64,000 nt of DNA from Opisthorchis felineus. Taxonomy: Eukaryota; Platyhelminthes; Trematoda; Opisthorchiida; Opisthorchiidae. A program made the position numbers and the translations under genes. The stretch spans positions 115,734-179,733 of the forward strand of contig SJOL01010424.1 in NCBI GenBank assembly GCA_004794785.1. The letters run 5' to 3'. Positions 14,001-24,296 of the stretch are shown here, one piece after another. Positions within the stretch are counted from its first letter, which is position 1. Each line of letters opens with the position of its first letter. The notes beneath the pieces are model-generated. The model was given only the letters and a program-made list of their open reading frames with translations, had not been told where the DNA came from and did not search any database.

Positions 14001-17000
14001 ACGCGGGCTTGGTCGCTAACGTGTGCTTATTATCTGTTTCATTTTGTTCTCAACCCCTAAGATGGTGGATAAGTATCTCTACAGCTTTCCGGTGTCTCTC
14101 CTCGTCATATGCTTTCCGCGGACACAGTCATCCTGTATGAACTCAACCGTAACACATAAGTTTGACAACAAAATGGCAGACGATTTTCTCTTGGAGTCGG
14201 TTGCCTGACCTCAGGATGCGGGATATTGCGTAGGATTCGGGAACGGTGAATGAGGCATAGTGGTTTGATCCCCTCAGTAGTTCAACCAATAGCCACGCAG
14301 TTAGCAAGCCTGTTTCGTTACACTTTGTCATGTTTTTTCTTCGATTGATCGGCAGTCTGTTCATTCTCCGCACGTCGACATTTGCTGAGGCTTGTTAGCC
14401 ATGTGAAGAAAAGCTGAGAACCGCTGGTCACCCAGTCTCCCCGAAGTTAATTCAGACAGACAACACGCGTCTTGTATCATTTGCTTGTCTGTTTTTCACA
14501 TACGGTGCTGTCACGTCTGCGCGCCTCTTTCTGTGCGGTAGCAACTTATCCTCATTGCTGTGTACCCCTCTTTCTCATGTTTGAGTGGGGGACGTGTACA
14601 TGTTACCCTCAGTTCAACGCTGATAAGCGCCTCGCTATTTGTTTTTATGAACCAATGGTAGTTAGGCGCTCAGTGAGCTTTAGTACAACGGTGCAGCTAT
14701 GCTTCAACGTAGATATTCCGGCTAGGTGTGATCTGAACCGGTTATTAGTTCGGCAAGCCTATCAGCAAAACAGGAACTTCTGCCTAGCCAGTCGGCAAAA
14801 TCGTATCATTCAACTGTAACCTTTCGATACCTAACTGCCATTCCACCCAAAAAAAAGCACGAGAGCTGAGTTGCTGCCAGACAGGATCAGTCGAGATGCC
14901 GAGAGTGGGTCTGAACCACGGAGCTATCACGGGCTCGACCAATCGGCAAAATTCCATCCGACCATCACTGGTAACGAAAACGCAGGAAACAGTAGTCTTC
15001 ATCAGTGTTCTTACTGCATCGTCTCTCTGGAGAGACCACTCTCAGAAGGGACCACTGTCTGCTAGTTTCATCAGGTGACCTCTAGAGAGGGGTTGGGTGC
15101 ATCTGCAGCATTACTGGGTTATCCAAATGTTTCATCATTCTTATACAACTCGGACGATTTGTATTATTTTACATTTAAAAAATTACTTAATTTCTTCTTG
15201 GCTGGCTTTTGCAAACCCTGATGTTTTTGGATAGTCTGTTCCCTCGACTGTAACACCCTTTCGGTGCCTAGCTTCCATGCCACTCAAAGAAAGCACGAGA
15301 GCTAAGGTACTACCACATTGTCCAAGTCTAGACGGGAGCAGATGCTGAGATTGGGTTTGAACCACGGGCCTTCCGGCCAGTAATTTCGCGCCTTAACCAT
15401 TGAGCTATCTCGGCCATTTAATAATGTCTTTAATTAATACTCTTCGGTAGACGAAGTTGTCTTTCTTAATCTTCCTTGCCATTGTTTCCCCTAATATTGG
15501 CCCCATTTTTGTCATTTGTGTCCAGGCGGATTCCGCTCCAGCATCATCGCATAGTTTCGCGCCGCAAAGTAGTCCCCGGATAGGGAGCTCTTCTAGATTA
15601 CCGAATGCGGGCTCGTATTGTATCAGTCAGCTACCAACCGCCGTACGAGAGTCCTCTGCTGACGTTCCCACGCCAATCAAGCAAGTGGATTCCCCATTCG
15701 AGCCATCAGGTTCCAATTCAAGTCTCGACTTATCACAGCATGGCTCACTATCATGGCACTCTAGTTGTTCATCTAGTGATCCGGAACCCACTAATTCTTG
15801 GGCAAAACATTCACCTGGTTTTTTAAAGACTCGCGAATCAGAAATGCCCATCTCTCTACCACCTGGTGCAATCAGCACCAACAATCGAATCTCTCCAAGA
15901 TCGACCACTCCTGAAACAACTTCATCTTCTTCATCGTCGTTGTCCTTGACTATGCTCACTCTTCAGCCTCCGACTCCAAAGCCGGCGGCTTGTTCGCATG
16001 AAGTGTCCCGTACTCCTGTTCCCCCTCCAGGCCCAACAACCGTCTGGACAGACGACAAGCGTACATCTCTCTTAGGTAAATCCTCTCCTGTCACGACCCC
16101 CCGTCACTCGGAACCCTTACGGCTTGATTCACGTCGCCGTCTTTCTAAACCTTCCCTCAACATAGGTGATCTGGCACCCGGACGTCCCAATTCTGATGCC
16201 GTGCTAGTTGAATCTGCAGAACGCAACAGGAGAGCCACACACACACCACCCAAACCTCCAGCTTTGGTTCTCACATCGGAGAAAGATACTCTTGGAAACG
16301 GTGCGCGAGTTGAGCCACGATCGCCACTAGCCTCTTCTACGAACACGACGGGTCCCTCGCACCGCCCACCTTCGGATCGTACGCCTACTCCCATCGTTAT
16401 CTACAGAGGGAGATCTGGCTACGGGTTCACAATCCGTGCTATCCGCGTGTACTTTGGCTCCTCCAGTCGTTATACCTTGCATCATTTGGTCCACAGTGTT
16501 GACAGGAATGGTCCAGCGTCTCGCGCTGGTTTACGCGAAGGTGACCTCATCATGCATGTCAATGACATCCCTGTACCCGGAATGGTCCATACGCAAGTGG
16601 TGAAGATGATCTTGAAGGTAACGTCCAGGTTCTATACTCGATTTCTTTTTTATTCTAATTCTAATTATGACTTGTAACGAACTTCGTGGAGTGCTGCTTT
16701 ACTCCCTATTAACCATATCGCTCCCACCCATTCTATGTGAGTTTGTCTTGATTGATGCTTCGTCAACTTTACTGCTGTTGTATTCAGTTCAGATACCCAT
16801 TCGGTTTGTTTGCCTTTTTCTGAATTATATGCTCCAGCCTATCCATCCAGCATTGTCCTTTTCCCGTACAGAGTGGTTCGCAATTAAGGTTGTGTACAAC
16901 ACCCCTCGACCAGAGTTTCATTCGATCGGACGGACCTTGGCGCCCATCGGGAAAGTTAGTTCCCCGTGCATATCCAAGCTCACGAGGTAGCCACGGCAAA

Positions 17001-20000
17001 CACCACACGCGACAACCTGAACGTGGAACCACATCCACACGGAAGTCGCCTACTCAGTTATCGACCGCGTCAAGCACGGTCGTTAAACCAGCCGGTCAGA
17101 CAAGTGGTGCACAACCAAACTTCACGAGGCCCACTCCTTCTCCCGATGATTCACTGCCTTGCAACCTATTCCGTAGACCCACAGTACGCGAGGCACGCTA
17201 TCGCCAAAGTGGTCTTGACTCCTCCGTGGACTTGGGGACCTCAGTACGATCAGATTTGTCGCTACCCTCTGGCACTTCGCCGGTGGTGCAAAACTCTGCT
17301 TCTCCTACTGGCAGCATTGGTTCTGAACCCTCACTACCATCTTCACGTTCAGGAGAACGAATTGGACATAGTCAATCCTGCTGGACCGGTCCGACGGCTA
17401 AATTCGGCGCTCCAAGTTACAACTTGACCATGTATCAACGATTCGGTATCCCCGTGAACTCTGCCCTGACGTGTTCCCCCGGAAACTCTCCATCTACAAC
17501 AACCCATCCCCCCACTCACCGAAGGTATGCATTTGCAATCAGTCATTTTGATTACCTTACGAATTAGTTGTCGAATGGAATGTCTTCAAGAGGGTATCGA
17601 ATCAAAACGATGCTCTATTTATTTTGACATTCGGTGATCTTGTCCAAGCTTTGTTGGATTTGGTTTGTTCGTGGCAGTATTCTCCCACTCCTATTTCACT
17701 CATTCACTCTTTTGAGGCGCAGTTTATCATCCGAGTTCAACACACATTTATCACAAGACGTGTGACAGCCATGAATTAGGACCACTCCAGAACCTTACAT
17801 ATATTTATGCATCCTAATGTCACATTTTCAGAGCAGCGAGTGCCTCATCGATTGTTCTCCACTCTGAAGGGTTTTCAGCAAGCTTGGTCCAGCAGCTTCC
17901 TTATCCAGTTAACGATCTAATTTATCTTCTCCGGTCTTATCGATCAATAAACTAAGCGCGTGGATTATGGCAGTTCTGTAAAAGTGTGGATTATTTCGGT
18001 CCCACTTTACCTGCCTTAAAATGCATATTTTCAATTCTCGGTTTAGTTTTGAAATTATAGAGTCCATTTTGGACTGTTTGAATAAAATAAGCCAAACTCA
18101 GTTCCTCGCCAGTTGCCTGTTACTTAGCTAACTAGGTGGTGCTTTTCTGTCGATCAGATACGAATCGACTTCACTCTCCTCGGGAAATTTACGGATGGAG
18201 TGAAAACACATGTAACAAGTTCCCATCGTAGGTTGCACTTGCCGACTTTGATTGACTCGAAGTTTTTCCATTTCTGGAGGTCTATTGTTGGCCATATTGT
18301 ACGGAAATTCTTCGAATTTCTTTTCGACTTTATTCTAGTCGCCTTGTGTAAATCCTCTCCCTTTGCCGACAGAGTCTTTGTTGGGCCACCGTTTCGTCCT
18401 CTGTGTTTGTAGCCGTGGTTTGTTACGAATGGTTGGAACCTTTACACGGGCTTGATAAATTGAGTAGGGAAAATAAAAATAATTGCTACCTAAAACTCTT
18501 AGTGATTACTACTCAACTTTCGCTTACCTCAATCAGTCGAGGTCAGAGATTGAAAAATGAGCCGTCGACCTTTACGAATGTATCCGAAATTCCTCATGTC
18601 CGTGCATGAAATTTCGATACATTTTCACTTTTGTCACTTTGCTGCTCCAGTGCTGCTCTATGAATTGCCATTTCAGTTTTTTGTCATATTTCTATACAGA
18701 TAGTCGACGCTTATGTTGTGTATGGCCATTTTTAGGTCAATTGAAAAACCACTCCTTCGGCAGCTCAGTGAACGGCAGCATCGAGCAATGCTAGCCGCAC
18801 AGACCGGTTCTTCCAGTGGACCCGTTCACTCGGTACCGAGCAACCTCCAACACCATGCTCATCATCCTCCACTTTGTCCATCTCACATCACTCCGCGTCT
18901 TACCGATTCGACACCCACCTCCGCTAACCACTGTCACTCAAGCCCTTCGTCCACTGGCCTTTGTTCTACGGCTTCACCTACACCCTCGTATGTGAGCTCA
19001 CTGGGATGTTTTTCTGGTGGAGAATCCTCTAGCAGCAGTTCACCTGGTTCATCCAGTCCAAAACAATCACTGGGCTCCAATCACTCTGGTCCTGCTCTAC
19101 ACAACAGTTCGATGGGGCAACTCACTTGGGCCGGTACATACCCCCACCATGCACCAGTCCCTCCACACTCTCCAGGCACTGGATCTCACCCACTACGTTT
19201 CGGAGTCGCTCCTGTTACACGGCCTTCACCATCAAATAATTCTGCGACGCCGCCGGCAGTCCGATTAGGTTACGTCGATCAGATACGCCAACCCTCGGTA
19301 AGTTTACTTTGTAATATATACGAAGCTATATCATCCTCGAAACCGACGTACGTCCATTTGTTACAAATGCTGCCCTGTATGGCTGATACTCGTTACAAGC
19401 ATGTATCCTGTTAATCACTTCTCCGGAAGCTCACCTCAGGTAAATTTACCTAACTTTCTTATCGCAAAATACGTTTGATGAGGCTTCCACTTCTATTTCC
19501 TATGGTTTAAACTTCCACTGGGTCTGTTCACTGTGCTCTCCGTTCAGATAAAGTATATCCACTTCAACATTCCAGATGACGCTTACACCGAATGGTAACA
19601 CAGTCACCTCATTACAAGTATAGGTCTACTTACCCCACAGAACGTTTACCCTTTCATGGCACGGCCCCGTGTTAGACAACCTCACTCCATTGGTGTGCGA
19701 GTGGATACATTTCACCTGAACACGCGGGTTCTGTTTTGGAGATACAGCATCAAAAGATCCTGGTTCGCTGTGTCACCATTCACCTGTAGACCGTTCCCCT
19801 AACTCGTGTAGAATCAGCTCGTTTCGATTCATTTCCGTAACTAATGAGGGACGTGTTTCACACTTAGTGGGGTTACCTGGTAGTGGAAGACCCTGGCTTT
19901 AAGCCTATATAGGTCAACGACTGAAAAGTTGAGGAGTGAATTTTCCGGATTCCATTCCCTTCTCTACTGCATGCTGTGTTTATCGTGTAGGTTGGCGTTC

Positions 20001-21785
20001 TCCTTGCATGTTTTTTTCTTTCGTAACCCAATAGGTATCAAATCTTACTGCCACAGTAAGCAAAAGTGTATGGTTTGTAACTATCGTGGGTGTTACCCAG
20101 TTTCCTATCCGCATGGTGCTGTTAAGTGGGTCGTTTTTCACCTGATACGGGCTCTGAGATGTTCATTTTGTCGTGTGCTCACATGAGCATAATATCTCTT
20201 AGTCAGATGTTTCATGTTTCTACAGCCGCTTTGCGATCGGATAGTCGGTGCGTTGCGTCCACTCTTTCTCCTTTAGGTGGACCACTCATGACTGGTCCTT
20301 CGAAGTGTTTTCTGGGTTTCAGGATCCTCACAGAAGGGACCGTTTTTAGCCTATATCTTCGTTTGTTCTCTGCATGTGAAGCAGTTTTATTTTTTCTGTT
20401 TCTATACTTGCCTTGGATACCGTGATACCTACTCCCATGGGTGCGAAAAAGGAAAATCGCTCTGTGAGCATCTTCTCTTTCATGTATGCGCGATTGGTGA
20501 GCATGCAGCTAGGTATCTAGGTCAGTTCTACGCTTACATTGGTTCCACGGGATATCATTCACCTCACATGTGCCAACACGAAACGGACAGCCAAAGACCC
20601 TGAAGTTGCTGCCTCAATCTGCTCCGAAACGCAATGATCTATCAATAAGCATAGGTCTAAGTACACCACACCATGCACCGGATAAGGTATGGTGCATGGC
20701 CGTTGGCCGACGAATTGGACTCAAATTCAGACTGAAAATCAACTCGCAACCCCGTTGGACCATCACTGTGGACTTATGCTTTTTCAATCGTTACTCGATC
20801 ACATTCATTGTTGAACCATGATGCGTTGGACTGAAATCTCGATCTTGAAGCTTTAACAACCAAAACCAAACTTTTTATTTTATTTTTTGTATTTTATCAG
20901 ATTCCTCAGCCTATGCAGTCTTCGTGGGATCCGGCCGTAGGCAGTGTAATGAACTGGGCTTCGGTGGCCTCAGAGCCTCTCGCACCTTGTACATCTGAAC
21001 ATCTGTCGCAGCAAGCCAGCGCCTTGATATCTTCCGGTCAAGTTCGTCTACGACGTCGTAGTCATATGTTCGCTGTACAACATGTATCAACTGACACAAC
21101 GCCAGAGGCTACTTGTCCCACAGCAGTGACTCAGCATCCTGCATCCGCAGATCCCTACATATGTGGACCGGACAAAGGTAGTGATGTACGAAGTGAACAC
21201 TAACCATGTCCGGTCCTAATTCAAAACGTCTTTCTTTCATCTTCATCTCCACTTCCACACACTCAATGAACGACTGGCCCTCTTGCCTCAGCCGACGCAC
21301 CTGCTTGCCGATGGTCATGTGTTGTATCGCGCGCTTCACGTACTTCAGCGCCTTTGTCACTGTGATCCCCTGGTTTCTGTATAATTTCGAGCAGTAACCC
21401 CAGGACCTGCATTCATTTTGGTCTTGATATCCATGTAATTCACCTTAACGCATTTCTCTGCTAACCAGAACGCATGGACAAGCCTTGAATCCCCCGGAAA
21501 ACTTTTTTCGCAATCTTTTTTCTTACCTTCCACCTTTGTGTGTACCTGTTGCTCTGTCTCTCTTCCTACGTCGATTTCGATGCCTCTTCTGTGTGCGCCA
21601 CCTTTTTTTGACTAATTCTGCTGAGTTTTGTCTTCACAATGGCGACTAATCCAGACGAGGAAGACGATCTTTCCGCAACTTGTGACTTTATGTCGAGCAC
21701 TTGTGACTCCGAGATCACTCAATCTTGTCTGTCGTCCTCGATTTCCAAGCCCAGCTTCGTTCCATTCGTCCTATCCGTTTTGTAA
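4831..21785 (+). CDS. MAST: MAST-family serine/threonine kinase, 3' part of gene (8 exons, 5' exons outside window)
   Basis: The eight exons encode about 1403 residues of a microtubule-associated serine/threonine kinase, an AGC-type kinase. Numbering residues from the first in the window, I see DFG at 14-16, GTPEY at 50-54, APE at 56-58, the C-lobe to about 150, an AGC tail containing DTSYFD, and a PDZ domain at about 788-878 with a GYGF binding loop at 797-800. Long Ser/Pro/Thr-rich stretches lie between these parts and after the PDZ. Kinase followed by PDZ separates MAST1-4 from Greatwall (MASTL), which lacks the PDZ. All introns are GT-AG and all phases join without a stop. In the family these kinases associate with microtubules and scaffold partners through the PDZ. 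The glycine loop, catalytic lysine, HRD and N-terminal MAST domain are not in the window, so this is a partial gene. The final two exons are the least certain part. Confidence 0.93.
5525..5560. repeat. Perfect 15-bp inverted repeat with 6-base loop
   Basis: CGCAGCTGTTTTCGC at 5525-5539 and its complement at 5546-5560 are separated by AAAGGG. It lies in the large MAST intron. No partner copy was noticed elsewhere. Confidence 0.8.
8588..8696 (-). repeat. R1 repeat family, inverted 5' half
   Basis: The - strand carries the same order as the 61.4 kb copy: GATATCTCGAATATC, then ACGAGGTGG and CGAGAGATTCAG. It lies about 140 bases before a + strand R1 copy, in a head-to-head layout. Confidence 0.55.
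8837..9036 (+). repeat. R1 repeat family, near full length
   Basis: It runs from CATAAACGAGGGATTCGGC through CCCCAAGAGAGACGAAACC to GAGTTTTCAGCAACCTTATG, the same 3' end as the 56.9 and 61.7 kb copies. The middle is diverged. Confidence 0.6.
11475..11585 (+). CDS. MAST: MAST exon b: kinase C-lobe (KPVDWW)
   Basis: This exon lies 6.45 kb downstream of exon a, with acceptor tag at 11472-11474 and donor gtgagc at 11586. It encodes [18 protein letters not shown] and continues through the VPFYGDT stretch, a near-identical match to the MAST kinase C-lobe. It opens by completing the Gly codon of exon a and closes with one base of an Ala codon, so both phases fit. Confidence 0.94.
11586..12560 (+). 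other. MAST intron
   Basis: GT-AG intron of 975 bases. No internal feature recognised. Confidence 0.85.
12561..13750 (+). CDS. MAST: MAST exon c: end of kinase domain, AGC tail, Ser-rich linker
   Basis: The acceptor is tttag at 12556-12560 and the donor is gtacgt at 13751. The exon begins with IEWPEEEEW, runs through the end of the C-lobe ([30 protein letters not shown]) and into the AGC-kinase tail with [14 protein letters not shown]. From about residue 170 onward the sequence is a Ser/Thr/Pro/Arg-rich linker with many SP and RS pairs, presumably disordered and rich in phosphorylation sites. It ends in phase 0 after Lys. Confidence 0.94.
14814..14942 (-). repeat. tRNA-derived SINE, copy C, tRNA head truncated
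   Basis: It matches the body of the 15.3 and 40.9 kb copies on the - strand: the GGTTCAGACCC-like box B, the CTCTCGTGCTTT stretch and the tail. The tRNA-like A box is lost; the sequence departs from the family just after box B. Confidence 0.7.
15247..15416 (-). repeat. tRNA-derived SINE, copy A, full-length head
   Basis: On the - strand it starts GGCCGAGATAGCTCAATGG, giving an RNA polymerase III A box (TAGCTCAATGGTTAAGG), and has a box B GGTTCAAACCC about 33 bases further on. A non-tRNA body ending in a CGAAAGGGTGTTACAG tail follows. It lies in the intron between MAST exons c and d. Confidence 0.8.
15526..16617 (+). CDS. MAST: MAST exon d: Ser/Pro linker and PDZ domain
   Basis: The acceptor is gtccag ending at 15525 and the donor is gtaacg at 16618. 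The first 290 or so codons are low-complexity Ser/Pro/Thr. The last 76 encode most of a PDZ domain: [20 protein letters not shown], then a long beta2-beta3 insertion, [18 protein letters not shown] and TQVVKMILK. This resembles the MAST PDZ and closes in phase 0 just before its last strand. Confidence 0.94.
16872..17524 (+). CDS. MAST: MAST exon e: last PDZ strand and Ser/Pro tail
   Basis: The acceptor is cccgtacag ending at 16871. The exon starts [18 protein letters not shown], which continues MILK of the previous exon exactly as the MAST family does (LKSGN..., then TTPF). The rest is an Arg/Ser/Thr/Pro-rich tail. The donor is gtatgc at 17525, and the exon leaves two bases (AG) of a codon. 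The + frame used here has no ATG near its start, as expected for an internal exon. Confidence 0.88.
17525..18735 (+). other. MAST intron
   Basis: GT-AG intron of 1.2 kb. No internal feature recognised. Confidence 0.8.
18736..19297 (+). CDS. MAST: MAST exon f: Ser-rich C-terminal region
   Basis: The acceptor is tttttag ending at 18735. The first base completes an Arg codon, and the exon reads [18 protein letters not shown] and then a His/Pro/Ser-rich stretch with a [15 protein letters not shown] run. Vertebrate MAST tails have similar Ser-Pro clusters after a short leucine/lysine patch. The donor is gtaagt at 19298 and the phase is 0. Confidence 0.85.
19298..20900 (+). other. MAST intron
   Basis: GT-AG intron of 1.6 kb. 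Several chance frames, none with a domain or exon-like pattern. Confidence 0.75.
20901..21177 (+). CDS. MAST: MAST exon g: C-terminal region (end ambiguous)
   Basis: The acceptor is tttatcag ending at 20900 after a T-rich run; a second acceptor nine bases later (20909) would drop three residues. It encodes [19 protein letters not shown] and a region with RLRRRSH. A donor gtagtg follows at 21178. If it is not used, the frame runs eight codons further (from 21177) to a stop at 21201-21203 (DVRSEH end). I prefer splicing because exon h continues the phase. Confidence 0.7.
21178..21654 (+). other. MAST intron or 3' UTR start (end of gene ambiguous)
   Basis: This is an intron if exon h is used; otherwise it holds the stop at 21201-21203 and 3' UTR. 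The pyrimidine-rich + strand gives a long - strand frame (21109-21360) that is probably a composition effect. Confidence 0.5.
21655..21785 (+). CDS. MAST: MAST exon h: possible terminal exon
   Basis: After acceptor aatccag (ending 21654), two bases complete an Asp codon from exon g, and the frame runs [20 protein letters not shown] to a TAA at 21783-21785. The acidic, Ser/Cys-rich composition looks coded and the phase fits. A polyadenylation signal follows 200 bases downstream. There is no family match for this tail, so it could also be 3' UTR if exon g ends at 21203. Confidence 0.5.
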
Positions 21786-21985
21786 TTTTATTTTCATTTT
21801 CCCGCCGTCACGAGCGGGGTCATTTTCTTACATCACTTTGTGTACAGTCTCCGGCCCCGAAAAGAAAACCTTTCATTTCTCTCCTCTTTCGAATGACCCA
21901 CGAATGTTTATTTGTCCCATAATTTCATCGCCACACACAAACACATAACATTGACATCGTTCGCGTTCTCTAATTTAACTGAACA

Positions 21986-21991
21986 AATAAA
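21986..21991 (+). terminator. Polyadenylation signal AATAAA for the MAST gene
   Basis: AATAAA lies 200 bases after the proposed TAA of the last MAST exon. A second AATAAA at 22214-22219 could serve as an alternative. Both are on the sense strand of the gene, and no other coding exon was seen between them. Confidence 0.5.
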
Positions 21992-22213
21992 TGCTTGAAA
22001 CGGATATCGACATGAGTCGCTCCTGACGATTTCTTTCTGTCTTCACACATGTTCTATCTGAGCTTGAGTTGCACCATTAAGATTTCTACTGGCTTCAAAA
22101 CACCTCACATTCCATATATCGCCTGATAGCTAGCGCCTTGGTATGATGATCGGGTTGGAGTGCTGTTGTGATCCGGTGGGCTATACCGGATGGAGCTGCG
22201 TTCGTCATGACTC

Positions 22214-22219
22214 AATAAA
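22214..22219 (+). terminator. Alternative polyadenylation signal AATAAA
   Basis: This is a second AATAAA downstream of the MAST stop. It could define a longer 3' end; the choice between the two cannot be made from sequence. Confidence 0.3.
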
Positions 22220-23107
22220 ACTGACATGACCCAAAGGTAGCAGTCAGAGAAAGTTCAGCGAGCCGCACTACTACGGGAGTCTAGTAGTAGCAGTAATAGT
22301 GGTCTAGGAGTAAAATCGTACCGTTCCGAGGAGTGCAAAGGCTGTAAGGCGTTTTCCACAGATGACCAGTGCTCTCATGGTTAGGGAAGTGACAGTGTTT
22401 TCCCTCCAGGAAAGATAGGCTAGAAAAGGTCAGTCTTGAAGATTGTTCTGATTGCCCAGCGGTTGGCCGTGGACGCAGCTGAATTATTCAATACGATTGA
22501 CGAACTACTAATTCTTTTCAAGAGCCCGGTGGGACTCCTAACGCATCTGCTCTGCGCAGCAGCATCGGGAGTGTGACATTCATCCGTTACTCCCTACGCC
22601 CTTCTGCTAGATCCCCACTCCAGCCAACGAGTCATTTTCTCTGGATATTGTGTCCCAAGAAAACCGTACTAACCGCTGCCTCGGTGGGGCTCCTAATTCA
22701 GAGGCCCATTGTGGGGTAGCTCGGTCTGCGCAACTAGAGAGTATCATTTATCCTCACAATTCTTTGCTTACTTATTCTCTTCAACGTCCCCTCCCCTCAC
22801 ACAAGCATCACTGGATCAGCCGTTTGCCATGTATCTAACCGGCTATCTAATGACATGCTGCTCACTAAACTACTTTGCTACAGTTAATTCAGCGAGCCCA
22901 TTCCCTTTAACATCTTTCAACTTCTATAATGTCACATTGTTTCTGACCATATTCTGTCTTAGCGTCGGAACGCGCACGAAGGATCCTAGTTTGATCTTAC
23001 ACTGCACCCCCAAACACAAACCATGATTTTTTACCCGCGTGTCTGGTGATTTCCAAGTAATGGTTCGGGGTATATGTGGTGCGAGTTGAACTCAAGCCCA
23101 CGAGTGA

Positions 23108-24296
23108 ATGCCTTTTGGGGGGGGGGCTGAATTCCTTTGCGCTGTTCGCTTGTCCAGCTTAATCACGATCAATGCCACTCGAGAAGCAAAGGGTAGTAAT
23201 AATGACATCAGTGTGTGCGCCGACGAAGCTGAGAAGGAACCATCTAGACTCTTTCGGCCTGTGAAAAGAACTGACATTGTTATTCTTGCGCATGATGTAA
23301 ACTCTGAAGGTAGTCAAATGGGTCCAGAAGAAACTAATCCATATGGTCGTATGGTGTAGTTAGTTGTCGCAGAAACGACAGGGTTGGTTTCAGTCATGTG
23401 CTAACCATCATCTGTTTCTGGCCAGCACCGATTTTTGACGTTGATCCCAGTGGCCATCGAACACAAGTCAGCCGTGAACCCAGCTGTGCCACTTGGTAAT
23501 CAAATACAGACTGAACACAATCATCCAAGACTGCAGTTCCTTCTAAGGTACATAGCTTGACTCCGGTTACGCAATAGTTCGTGCACGTTTGGAATTCCGG
23601 TGTCCAACAGGACTCCGTCCTAGCCACATCGGTCTGAGCCAGTTCCAAAACTCTAGAGTTATTGAATGCAATGGTAACAGTGAACGCGATTACAACGAAC
23701 TAGCTGCATTGGAAGTCGCCTGTCCTATACGACCAACGGAAACAGGTACCTCTGGATCGATGGCTTGAATTGATGCTAGGAGATTCCATCCGGCAAGCTG
23801 ACTGACAACGCAAATAGATCGCCCAAACACTGAATGCCGAGAATCCTAGTGGAATACCAAGAACACCGATGGACAACGAAAGCCTAGGAAATGGAAAGGG
23901 TCTTCGCCGCAGAGGACAATCGTAGGCTGTATCACCTGATTCGGGTCTATATAAAAAATCGACAGTGGGAACAAAAGATAAGAATGACTGAACGGTTTAG
24001 AAAGATAGTTTTGAAGAAATGCTGGGCTGAACCCCAACAACGTCCGGTATCAGCCCATGGTGAACCGTGGGACATACACGGTTAACCGTAGAAGAACTTA
24101 CCAATGTCATAAAAAGACTCACTTAGATCCATTGGGCCTGTTTTTACCAGACGATTGCATTCCGCTCCCAGCGACCAAAGGTTTTGACCTTGTTAATGTA
24201 CCTGTACTGTTGCCGTACGATCTTCGGCGACCTGTTGAAGGCTGCTTTTGTCGCCATCGAGTGCTATACAGTAATACAATAAGTTCTTTCCTATAA
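23108..24296 (+). pseudogene. Decayed LINE (non-LTR retrotransposon) fragment: endonuclease and start of RT region
   Basis: The + strand carries, in shifting frames with stops, RTDIVILAHDVNSEGSQ near 23,262-23,310, resembling the APE-endonuclease GDMNA motif, and then SCRRNDR and NTSQP-type pieces to about 23,550. The next recognisable block is EDNRRLYHLIR at 23,907, a pre-RT block common in fluke RTE- and CR1-like elements, followed by a GEPW stretch near 24,058. Several frameshifts and in-frame stops make it non-functional. The class is inferred from motif order; the subfamily is not settled. Confidence 0.65.

Larger units (their letters stand above)
13751..15525 (+). other. MAST intron with two SINEs
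   Basis: GT-AG intron. SINE copies C and A lie at 14814-14942 and 15247-15416, both on the - strand. Nothing else recognised. Confidence 0.85.

Noticed and set aside
15627..16394. Opposite-strand frames of 110 and 96 codons over MAST exon d
   Set aside because: Shadows of the Ser/Pro-rich linker and PDZ frame.
21109..21360. Opposite-strand frame with a charged, helix-like peptide
   Set aside because: It overlaps MAST exon g and the pyrimidine-rich intron after it. Nothing matches a family and no splice context was found.
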